Below are positions 47,364-53,691 of a stretch of DNA of 64,000 nt, in pieces. Position numbers and translations under genes: made by a program. Position 1 is the first letter of the stretch. Each line of letters begins with the position of its first letter. The notes under the pieces were generated by a model. The model was not told the origin of the DNA, ran no database searches, and was given only the letters and a program-made list of their open reading frames with translations. The stretch comes from Streptomonospora nanhaiensis (lineage in GTDB: Bacteria > Actinomycetota > Actinomycetes > Streptosporangiales > Streptosporangiaceae): positions 62,001 to 126,000 of the forward strand of contig NZ_CP113264.1 in assembly GCF_026642255.1 (NCBI RefSeq), read 5' to 3'.

Positions 47364-47564
47364 ATGAGCGCCAGCTACCTGAACCCCTCAACCCTGCTGG
47401 CCGTCCGCTTCCTGGCCACGGAGACGTTGCGCCACCGTCGGCCTCGGCGGGCCTCCAGGGTGCGGGCCTACAGCAACCCGTCCTCAGCACTCCCGTCGGT
47501 TCCAACCGAAGGTGTGTTGGGCGCGGTCATGGACGGTCTGCGTGGCGTGGGGGTGGCCTGGTGA
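47364..47564 (+). CDS. Small basic hypothetical protein
   Basis: With ATG at 47364 the protein has 66 residues (MSASYLNPSTLLAVRFLATE, then Arg-rich, then SVPTEGVLGAVMDGLRGVGV). The open frame extends to 47292. Its TGA overlaps the start of the next ORF, making it first in a chain of four overlapping small ORFs. No family recognised. Confidence 0.5.
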   Translation: MSASYLNPSTLLAVRFLATETLRHRRPRRASRVRAYSNPSSALPSVPTEGVLGAVMDGLRGVGVAW

Positions 47565-47887
47565 TGCCGCCCCTGTGCTCAGAGAGCCGCCTGGATGAAT
47601 CCGGATGCCGCCGCACCTGTGTCCTTGAACGAGGCCACGAAGGTGACCACCAGGACCTCAAGGGCGAGTACTGGGAGCCCCCTGGGTTGACTTTGGAGCG
47701 GTTGAACCAGACCTGGGGTCGTACCCACCAGATCGCGTGGACGGGGTCGTTCTGGGTCGCCACCGCTCACTCTCGTACATCTCCTTGGCGCACTGAAGTC
47801 GAACCCACGCCGGCCCTGCTGGAGGAACGGCTACACACCCGAGGGAAGGCTCAACCCGAGGTTCCGACTCCTCGGAGGTCGTTGTGA
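47564..47887 (+). CDS. Small hypothetical protein with Cys/His motif
   Basis: ATG at 47564 (GTG at 47561 also in frame) gives 107 residues. The N-terminal part C-x10-C-x3-C...H-x4-H (CSESRLDESGCRRTCVLERG, HEGDH) looks like a zinc site. The middle has EYWEPPGLTLERLNQTWGRT. The start overlaps the previous stop and the stop overlaps the next GTG, supporting an operon. Such Cys/His small ORFs are common in AICEs, but no function is known. Confidence 0.6.
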   Translation: MPPLCSESRLDESGCRRTCVLERGHEGDHQDLKGEYWEPPGLTLERLNQTWGRTHQIAWTGSFWVATAHSRTSPWRTEVEPTPALLEERLHTRGKAQPEVPTPRRSL

Positions 47888-48042
47888 TCAGCTCCGATGA
47901 CGCACCCCTGACCGCTGAGGAAGAGGCAGCTGTGGAGCAGCAAGGCCGCTATCTGAGCTGGCAGAACGAACAGGACACACGTCGCGCCCGCCCGGCCCAG
48001 ACCAAAGACACCAAGCTACCCAAGGATGGTGAGAGCACGTGA
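47884..48042 (+). CDS. Small acidic hypothetical protein (52 aa)
   Basis: GTG at 47884 overlaps the previous TGA, and the TGA at 48040 overlaps the GTG of the BldC-like gene. The peptide begins ISSDDAPLTAEEEAAVEQQG and ends KLPKDGEST. It is likely a real link in the overlapping operon; the function is unknown. Confidence 0.55.
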   Translation: MISSDDAPLTAEEEAAVEQQGRYLSWQNEQDTRRARPAQTKDTKLPKDGEST

Positions 48043-48257
48043 GCGAACCACCGCCGCTGATGTCCGTGGCCGAAGAGCTGCTTACTCCAGGAGAAGTCGC
48101 CCGGATGTTCCGGGTGGACCCCAAGACGGTCCGCAAATGGGGCCAATTGGGGAGGTTGTCCTCGTTAGTCACTCCCGGCGGGCACCACCGCTACCGCGAG
48201 AACGAGGTCCGCGCCCTGCTCGACCACGGCAGGACCACCGTCAACAACGCCAGCTGA
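48039..48257 (+). CDS. BldC-like MerR-type regulator of the element
   Basis: The protein has 72 residues with a GTG start. It matches BldC: LLTPGEVARMFRVDPKTVRK, WGQLGRLSSL and GGHHRYRENEVRALL. It is closer to the canonical 68-aa BldC than the chromosomal paralog at 13037. In the element it may regulate transfer or small-ORF operons, or act as an accessory recombination factor; neither is shown. Confidence 0.85.
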   Translation: MSEPPPLMSVAEELLTPGEVARMFRVDPKTVRKWGQLGRLSSLVTPGGHHRYRENEVRALLDHGRTTVNNAS

Positions 48258-48403
48258 TCCCAACGACAACCAGGCTCATGCGCGGTCGAAGGCCCTTGGT
48301 CTCCCATCGTCCTTTCAGCCGCGCAGCCGAAGCGTTCACAGGCATCTGAACCGGCGAGCGTCTGCACGGTCCTCATGCCAAACCAGGTATCTATACAGAG
48401 TTG

Positions 48404-48418
48404 CGAAACTTAGTTTCG
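48404..48418. promoter_or_regulatory. Palindrome upstream of the double GntR gene
   Basis: CGAAAC and GTTTCG flank TTA, 56 bp before the TTG start, next to a possible -10 TATACA. Candidate autoregulatory operator. Confidence 0.4.
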
Positions 48419-48473
48419 AAAGCAGCTTCTACAAGTCGCCGATGGTTCCCGTGACCGCCCTGGAGGCACCCGC

Positions 48474-48959
48474 TTGAGTCCGCGCACCCCGTGGGGGACG
48501 TACCACCAGATCGCGGATGCCCTGCGCTCCCGCATCGCCAGCAAGGAGCTGGCCCCGGGCGACGCGGTCCCCTCCGAGGCCGCTCTCGGCAGGGAGTTCG
48601 GGGTTGCTCGCACGACGGTGCGTCGGGCCCTGGCTGAACTGGAGTCGGAGCGGCTGATCAGGGCCGTCCCGGGGACCGGCCGCGTCGTGTGCACCACCGA
48701 GGAACGCGAGAGGACACCCGGTGGCGGGCCGCCTCCCTCCCAGTACCGGCGCATCGCCGCGGAGCTGCGGGAGCGGATCGCTGGCGGTGACCTCGCCCCC
48801 GGGGACGCCCTGCCCAGTGAGGCCGCACTCGTTCGCCAGTACGGCGTCTCCCGGGGGACGGCCCGTCAAGCCCTCTCCGAGTTGGAGGGGACCGGGCTCG
48901 TCATCGCCGTCCACGGCAAGGGCCGGTTCGTCCAGGGGTCGGAAACGTCCACAAGCTAG
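48474..48959 (+). CDS. GntR-family regulator with two tandem winged helices
   Basis: The protein has 161 residues. The start is TTG at 48474, supported by GGAGG eight bases upstream. It contains two GntR-type DNA-binding domains in a row: residues 8-65 (YHQIADALRSRIASKELAPG, PSEAALGREFGVARTTVRRA) and 88-150 (YRRIAAELRERIAGGDLAPG, PSEAALVRQYGVSRGTARQA). No effector domain follows. AICEs of the pSAM2 type encode one GntR repressor (KorSA); this duplicated form is probably its counterpart. Confidence 0.88.
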   Translation: MSPRTPWGTYHQIADALRSRIASKELAPGDAVPSEAALGREFGVARTTVRRALAELESERLIRAVPGTGRVVCTTEERERTPGGGPPPSQYRRIAAELRERIAGGDLAPGDALPSEAALVRQYGVSRGTARQALSELEGTGLVIAVHGKGRFVQGSETSTS

Positions 48960-48969
48960 CCTGGTACAT

Positions 48970-49521
48970 GTGGGACATGTTCACTGGGCGCGGGATCTCG
49001 CGCGAGAACTGCTCGAAGGACCGCTTCCCCGTCGCTGGGCGCATTCCCAGGGGGTAGCCGAACAGGCGCGCTCCCTGCGTGCGGTGCTCGGTGATGACGC
49101 CGACCTGGTCGAAGCCTCCGCCTGGCTGCACGACATCGGGTACTCCCCGGACCTGGCGACGACGGGCTTCCATCCCCTCGACGGCGCCCGGTACCTGCGC
49201 CGCGTCCAAGCGGCAAACGAGTCCCTGGTCTCCCTGGTCGCCTATCACTCCTGCGCCGTGGTTGAAGCCGAGGAACGCGGCCTGCTGGCTCTCCTCAAGG
49301 ACGAGTTCGCCGCTCCACCGGATGACCTGTTGGACGCCCTCACCTACTCGGACATGACCACCGGCCCGGACGGCACACACCTGCCTGTAGAGCGCCGGCT
49401 GGCGGAAATCCTGGAGCGCTACGCCCCCGAGGACCTGGTCCACCGCTCCATCACCCGCTCCTCACCGCTGCTGACGACGTCGGTGCGGTCCGTGGAACGG
49501 CGCCTGGCCGAGATCGGCTGA
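48970..49521 (+). CDS. HD-domain phosphohydrolase
   Basis: From GTG at 48970, 11 bp after the GntR stop, the protein has 183 residues. HD hallmarks: RRWAHSQGVAEQARSL (His), EASAWLHDIGYSPDL (His-Asp), HPLDGARYLRR, VAYHSCAVVEAEERG, and ALTYSDMTTGPDG (Asp). These metal ligands indicate a phosphomonoesterase or nucleotidase. The GntR-HD pair recurs in actinomycete elements. It might change a nucleotide signal sensed by neighbours (inference). Confidence 0.85.
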   Translation: MGHVHWARDLARELLEGPLPRRWAHSQGVAEQARSLRAVLGDDADLVEASAWLHDIGYSPDLATTGFHPLDGARYLRRVQAANESLVSLVAYHSCAVVEAEERGLLALLKDEFAAPPDDLLDALTYSDMTTGPDGTHLPVERRLAEILERYAPEDLVHRSITRSSPLLTTSVRSVERRLAEIG

Positions 49522-49525
49522 CCGT

Positions 49526-49999
49526 TCACCCGATGTGGGTCGGGCCTCCGGCGAGGAAGTGCTCCACGCGCAGCCGCATGGACCGGTCCATCCGGTAGCC
49601 GGTCAGCTCGTGTTTGGGCACCCAGACGACTTCCTTGGACTCGTCGCTCGGTGTGGGCTCGCCGGAGAGCGGGCGCGCCGCGAACACCAGGGAGAACTCC
49701 TGCCGCGCTTCGCCGTCGCTTGTGTAGTAGATGATGTGCTTGGGGTCGCTGTAGATGCCGATGGTGCCGGTGATCTCGCAGTGGATCCCGGTCTCCTCCA
49801 GTGTCTCCCTCACCGCGGCCTCGGGCACGGACTCGCCCAGGTCCAACGCGCCTCCGGGTACCGCCCAGTTGTCGTTGTCGGTGCGGCGGATCATGAGTAC
49901 CTCGTCGCGCTCGTTGACCACGAACACGTTCACGGACGGGACGAGGCTGTTCGCCGCTGGCGCCTTGGGGTCGTCGTAGTAGTCAATCCGCTTGCCCAT
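49526..49999 (-). CDS. Nudix hydrolase, Pif-like
   Basis: With ATG at 49999 and CAGGAG seven bases upstream, the protein has 157 residues. The Nudix box is complete: GGALDLGESVPEAAVRETLE then ETGI, fitting GX5EX7REUXEEXGU. In pSAM2 the immunity protein Pif carries a Nudix motif and blocks redundant transfer between donors. Its position in the element's control region suggests the same role, but substrate and function are not shown by sequence. It overlaps the Clp-N gene by 17 bases. Confidence 0.88.
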   Translation of the reverse strand: MGKRIDYYDDPKAPAANSLVPSVNVFVVNERDEVLMIRRTDNDNWAVPGGALDLGESVPEAAVRETLEETGIHCEITGTIGIYSDPKHIIYYTSDGEARQEFSLVFAARPLSGEPTPSDESKEVVWVPKHELTGYRMDRSMRLRVEHFLAGGPTHIG

Positions 50000-50234
50000 G
50001 TGCCTGCTCCTGGATCTGCTTCGATAGATGGGCCCATACTCCGTGCACCTGCTCACGGACCAGCTCCGGGGAAACGTCGAGACCGCGCAACACGGGAAGC
50101 GCCGCGCCGTGGTCCTCGTGGAGCAGACCGAGCAACAGGTGCTCGGTGCCGATGTGGTTGCGCCTGAGTTCCATGGCCTCTTCGCGCGCCAGGACGGTGA
50201 CGTCCTTCGCCTGTTCGGTGAACCGCTCGAACAT
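49983..50234 (-). CDS. Stand-alone Clp N-terminal domain protein
   Basis: From ATG at 50234 the protein has 83 residues: MFERFTEQAKDVTVLAREEA, then MELRRNHIGTEHLLLGLLHE. It equals the first repeat of the ClpC/ClpA N-domain, which binds adaptors and substrates, but no ATPase follows. It may act as a decoy or adaptor for the host ClpC. It lies between the Nudix and DUF5919 genes in one unit. Confidence 0.85.
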   Translation of the reverse strand: MFERFTEQAKDVTVLAREEAMELRRNHIGTEHLLLGLLHEDHGAALPVLRGLDVSPELVREQVHGVWAHLSKQIQEQAHGQAD

Positions 50235-50250
50235 GGTCAGGGCTCCTGGG

Positions 50251-50988
50251 TCACTCAAGAGGGGATGCTTGGTCCCATACCTTCTCGTAGCTCTCCAGGT
50301 AGGTGCCGAACAGGGTCCCGCCGGGGATCTTGCGCAGGTGAAAGACGGGGGCCTCGGAGGCCATGGCGCCGTACACGTGCGTGTTGACGATCAGCTGGTC
50401 GTCCGCGCGGTAGAGCGAGTTGTACAGGGTGGTTCCGTGCAGGCGGAACTCCGTGCCCTCGACGGCGCGCAGCGACCGGTACAGCAGGATCACGTTCCGG
50501 ATCTTCGCGGCCAGGAGCTCGTCTATGCCCTCGTCCCGGCCGCGCTGGGCGACCGCTTCGCTCTCGGGATCCCCCAAGAGGAAGCGCACCCGTACGCCGG
50601 CCTTGGCCTTGTCCGCCAGCAGCTTGATCATGCTGGGGTCGTCCGCCAGGAAGAACCCGCTGAAGACGAGGATCGAGATCTCCTGCTGGGCGCTCTCGAA
50701 GACGCGCTTCCACAGGTCCTGCGGGACGCTCCACCGGTGCGGGTAGATCTCCACGATCTCGCTCTGTGAAGCGGCCTTGCTCTGGTCCGGGCTGAGCGCC
50801 TCCGGCCAGATGTAGGTCTCCTCCACGCCGAGGAAAGCCGCGACCGCGTAGCGGTGACGACGGTAGGGGGTGCGCCCCTGCGTGATCCAGCGCTCCACGC
50901 TCTTGGCGTCCACGCCGACCTCGTCGGCCACATGGGCCGGGGTGACCCCCCGCTGGAGCAGCGCGGCTCGCAACCTCTCGTTCGGCAT
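50251..50988 (-). CDS. HTH and DUF5919 (PLD-like) protein, copy 2
   Basis: The protein has 245 residues. The N-terminal HTH (LRAALLQRGVTPAHVADEVG, KSVERWITQGR) is followed by DUF5919 (YPHRWSVPQDLWKRVFESAQ, LVFSGFFLADDPSMIKLLA, VRVRFLLGDPESEAVAQRG, HGTTLYNSLYRADDQLIVN). It has the same length and layout as the paralog at 46353 and ends 16 bp before the Clp-N start. It faces the divergent transfer operon across a palindrome-rich gap, so it may be the main switch of that operon (inference). Confidence 0.87.
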   Translation of the reverse strand: MPNERLRAALLQRGVTPAHVADEVGVDAKSVERWITQGRTPYRRHRYAVAAFLGVEETYIWPEALSPDQSKAASQSEIVEIYPHRWSVPQDLWKRVFESAQQEISILVFSGFFLADDPSMIKLLADKAKAGVRVRFLLGDPESEAVAQRGRDEGIDELLAAKIRNVILLYRSLRAVEGTEFRLHGTTLYNSLYRADDQLIVNTHVYGAMASEAPVFHLRKIPGGTLFGTYLESYEKVWDQASPLE

Positions 50989-51033
50989 GTACCTCAGGTT
51001 CGCAGGATGTCTGGGGACGCGCTCACATTATCG

Positions 51034-51052
51034 AGACGTCCTGAACACGTCC
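51034..51052 (-). promoter_or_regulatory. Direct-repeat site upstream of DUF5919 copy 2
   Basis: AGACGTCC (51034-51041) and ACACGTCC (51045-51052) lie 46-64 bp upstream of the start. On the minus strand they sit in the -35 region of a possible promoter whose -10 would be TAATGT (51023-51028). Confidence 0.5.
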
Positions 51053-51173
51053 AGCCATGTAGTGATCTCGTCCCGGCCCTGCGGGCCACAGTGGGACCGT
51101 ACCGAGAACCCGTCCAGGGGGCGGAGACGACAACAGCAGACCACGGCGTCCGGTGAACTCTGGTCGCCAGATT

Positions 51174-51196
51174 CGATACATGCTATACATGTATCG
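51174..51196. promoter_or_regulatory. Palindromic operator candidate in the divergent control region
   Basis: CGATACATG (51174-51182) and CATGTATCG (51188-51196) are exact inverted repeats around CTATA. They lie between DUF5919 copy 2 and the transfer operon. The site may bind the DUF5919 or GntR regulator. Confidence 0.6.
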
Positions 51197-51212
51197 ATTC
51201 CTGGTCGGGAGA

Positions 51213-51230
51213 GTCGGATCTGAATCCGAC
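51213..51230. promoter_or_regulatory. Second inverted repeat ahead of the transfer operon
   Basis: GTCGGAT (51213-51219) and ATCCGAC (51224-51230) pair around CTGA, about 45 bp before the Pra-like start. Possible operator or 5'-UTR hairpin. Confidence 0.5.
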
Positions 51231-51273
51231 CAAGGGTCATGACCTGCGTGAACGATGAGAAAGGACTGACCAG

Positions 51274-51678
51274 ATGGCTATTCAGGGTGCGTTGCCGGTG
51301 GCGTTCGGGACGGTGTTCCCGCACGGTGCGTTCGCTCTGGGGGTGGAGGCGATCACCGACTTCGAGACCAAGCGTCCGCAGACGGACAAGGACTCGGGGT
51401 TGCCGCTGTGGGCGGTGGACGTGATCGACGCCGACCCCGAGGCGCGCGGTAAGGCCAAGTCGGTGAAGGTCAAGGTCGCCGCCGAGGTGTGCCCGACTCT
51501 GCCGGACGAGGTTCCGGGGCTGCCGTTCCGCCCGATCGAGTTCGAGTCCATGGCGGTCATGCCCTACGTGGACGACTCCGGTCGCCGCCCCCGGGTGGCG
51601 TACTCCCTGCGCGCCCGTGGTGTGAAAGCTCCCGGTGCTGGTGGTCGCCGTGCTGCTCCGGCCAAGGAAGCCGCCTGA
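51274..51678 (+). CDS. AICE activator, Pra-like
   Basis: The protein has 134 residues, starting MAIQGALPVAFGTVFPHGAF. It matches, by recollection, the family annotated as plasmid replication, integration and excision activator (Pra in pSAM2): VFPHG, KDSGLPLWAVDVIDADPEAR, KSVKVKVAAEV and PFRPIEFESMAVMPYVDDSG. In pSAM2, Pra activates the rep-xis-int genes. It is first in the rightward operon of the element, after the palindromic control region. Confidence 0.7.
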   Translation: MAIQGALPVAFGTVFPHGAFALGVEAITDFETKRPQTDKDSGLPLWAVDVIDADPEARGKAKSVKVKVAAEVCPTLPDEVPGLPFRPIEFESMAVMPYVDDSGRRPRVAYSLRARGVKAPGAGGRRAAPAKEAA

Positions 51679-51783
51679 CCCGCCACAAGACGTAAAAGCG
51701 GGGCGGCCTGGTGCGCCAACACCGAGCCGCCCCTAAACCCCCACGCGAACCCTGCGAAAGCTTCGTGAAGAGGTGTCTTCAGT

Positions 51784-52035
51784 ATGTCCGATTACCCCCG
51801 TGACCTGTCCGGCCTGAGCGGCCCGGAACTGGTCCGCCTGCTCCTGGACGCGACCAACCCCCCGCCCACCACTGATACCGAACGGGTGGAGTTCTTCGAC
51901 TTCAAGGCACGGGTGTTCGCGACCCTCGCCCACCGGGACGAGAACCCGACCGCCGAGGCGATCGCCGCCCGTGCCCGTTCCGACCGTGACCGGCTCCTGT
52001 CCCGGCTCGAGGACGAGAAGCGGGGTGGTCGGTGA
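51784..52035 (+). CDS. Small conserved AICE protein
   Basis: The protein has 83 residues: PRDLSGLSGPELVRLLLDAT, a Pro-rich turn, then a charged helix (RVEFFDFKARVFATLAHRDE) and a basic end (RLLSRLEDEKRGGR). It is encoded between the Pra-like and FtsK/TraB genes, with its TGA overlapping the GTG of the next gene. Function unknown. Confidence 0.75.
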   Translation: MSDYPRDLSGLSGPELVRLLLDATNPPPTTDTERVEFFDFKARVFATLAHRDENPTAEAIAARARSDRDRLLSRLEDEKRGGR

Positions 52036-53462
52036 TGCCTCAGTCCAAGGTGGGCTCCGCTCAGACCTCTCCGACCCTGCCCACTCCCGCCCACGGGGTG
52101 CGGTGGACGACCCCGATCGTGGAAACCCCCGGCATCGTGGTGCTGGGCTCATGGATCTGGCGGCTGGTCCGGTTCCTGGTGACGCTGCCGTTCCGGTTCC
52201 CCGTCACGGTCGCTTGTCTGTCCGCCTCTGCGGGGGCCTGGTGGTGGTTCGACTGGCCCGGACCCGCCTCCCTGTGGGGCCTGGCTGCCGTGGTCTCTCT
52301 GGTGTGGTGGCGTGCCTGGCCCGACACCTACCGGACCTGGGTCACCCTGCGTCTGCTGGCCTGGTGGCGGCACGTGTTCGTCTACCGGCGCCACTGGCAA
52401 CCGGTCCTGGTCATCTCCGGGCTCGCGGAGTCCTACCAGGAACGCCGCTACCTCCCCAGGATTCGCCGCGTCACCTGCTCGGAGTGGGCGGACTACGTCC
52501 GCGTCACCCTGGTCGCCGGCACCGCCCCGGCCGACTTCGAGACCAGGGTGGCCGAACTCGCGCACGGGTTCCAGGCTCCCTCCTGCCGGGTGGTGGTGGA
52601 CGGCCCCCGCCGGATCACGCTGGAGTTCCCCCGACACGACACCTTGGCCGAACCCCTCGACGCCCTGGACGTCCCGGACACGGCGGACCTGACCGCGTTG
52701 CCCGTCGGCCGCTGTGAGGACGGCTCACCCTGGCTGCTGCGCCTGCACGGAACCCACGTCCTCGCAGCCGGAGTCACCGGCTCTGGAAAGGGCTCAGTGA
52801 TCTGGTCGGCCGTGCGTGCGATGCTCCCCGCGATCGCCGACCGGACGGTGCAGGTGTGGGCGCTGGACCCCAAGCGGATGGAGCTGTCCTACGGGCGGGA
52901 CCTGTTCGCCCACTACGCCGACGACGGCGAATCCGCGGTGGCGCTCCTCGAACTGGCCGTGGCCGACATGCAAAACCGGGCACGCCGCTACGCGGGAAAG
53001 CAGCGCTCCCACGTGCCCGGCAGGAAGGACCCCTTCGTCCTGGTGGTGATCGACGAGGTCGCGTTCCTGACCGCCTACCACCCCGACCGGGACGTGCGCC
53101 GCCGCGCCGAGAACGCCATCGCCACCCTGACCTCACAGGGACGCTCGGTCGGCTTCTCCGTCCTGGCCGCACTCCAGGACCCCCGAAAGGAGGTGATGAA
53201 CCTGCGCAATCTCTTCCCTGACAAGGTCGCCCTGCGCCTGGACGAGGCATCCCAGGTCGACATGATCCTCGGAGAGGGGGCGCGGGACCGGGGCGGCAAT
53301 GCCCACCTGATCCACCCCACCCTGCCGGGCGTCGCCTACGTCCGCATGGAGACCTCACCGGCCCCGGTGCGGGTCCGCGCCGCTTACGTCTCCGACGACG
53401 ACATCACCGCGATGACCAACGCCTACGGCTCGGCTTCCTTCTCGGGTGGTGAATCCTCTTGA
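52032..53462 (+). CDS. FtsK/SpoIIIE-type conjugative DNA translocase (TraB/TraSA)
   Basis: The protein has 476 residues with GTG at 52032 (ATG at 52035 also possible). Two membrane helices lie near residues 42-75 (LVRFLVTLPFRFPVTVACLS, WGLAAVVSLVWW). The FtsK motor has Walker A GVTGSGKG at about residues 247-254, Walker B LVVIDEVAFL and GRSVGFSVLAALQDP. In AICEs one such protein moves double-stranded DNA between mycelia. The helix-rich C-terminus may read clt/oriT-like sites. Confidence 0.93.
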   Translation: MMPQSKVGSAQTSPTLPTPAHGVRWTTPIVETPGIVVLGSWIWRLVRFLVTLPFRFPVTVACLSASAGAWWWFDWPGPASLWGLAAVVSLVWWRAWPDTYRTWVTLRLLAWWRHVFVYRRHWQPVLVISGLAESYQERRYLPRIRRVTCSEWADYVRVTLVAGTAPADFETRVAELAHGFQAPSCRVVVDGPRRITLEFPRHDTLAEPLDALDVPDTADLTALPVGRCEDGSPWLLRLHGTHVLAAGVTGSGKGSVIWSAVRAMLPAIADRTVQVWALDPKRMELSYGRDLFAHYADDGESAVALLELAVADMQNRARRYAGKQRSHVPGRKDPFVLVVIDEVAFLTAYHPDRDVRRRAENAIATLTSQGRSVGFSVLAALQDPRKEVMNLRNLFPDKVALRLDEASQVDMILGEGARDRGGNAHLIHPTLPGVAYVRMETSPAPVRVRAAYVSDDDITAMTNAYGSASFSGGESS

Positions 53463-53650
53463 TACGCGCGGTACTGGGCCCACATCGCACGGTGCACCTT
53501 GACCGCGAACCCCAAGATGAGGGCCAACACGACAACCATCCAGTACGGCTTGCCGCCGATGATCGGTGGCGTCAAGACGAAGACGACGTTCATCACGAAA
53601 AGGGCGGTCAAGACCACCAGGGGCCACGACTTAGGACGTTCGGGCTGCAT
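53423..53650 (-). CDS. Small two-helix membrane protein antisense to the traB 3' end
   Basis: The protein has 75 residues: MQPERPKSWPLVVLTALFVM, a Pro/Gly turn, a second helix (WMVVVLALILGFAVKVHRAM), and an acidic tail (DSPPEKEAEP). The 3' end overlaps that of the translocase gene by 40 bp on the opposite strand. Hydrophobic segments framed by charged ends argue for a real protein. It resembles the small Spd/spread membrane proteins of conjugative actinomycete plasmids only in type. Confidence 0.6.
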   Translation of the reverse strand: MQPERPKSWPLVVLTALFVMNVVFVLTPPIIGGKPYWMVVVLALILGFAVKVHRAMWAQYRAYQEDSPPEKEAEP

Positions 53651-53691
53651 GGGGTGGGGGACTCCCGCTTTGTGGTTGTGGGGGTGGGCTG

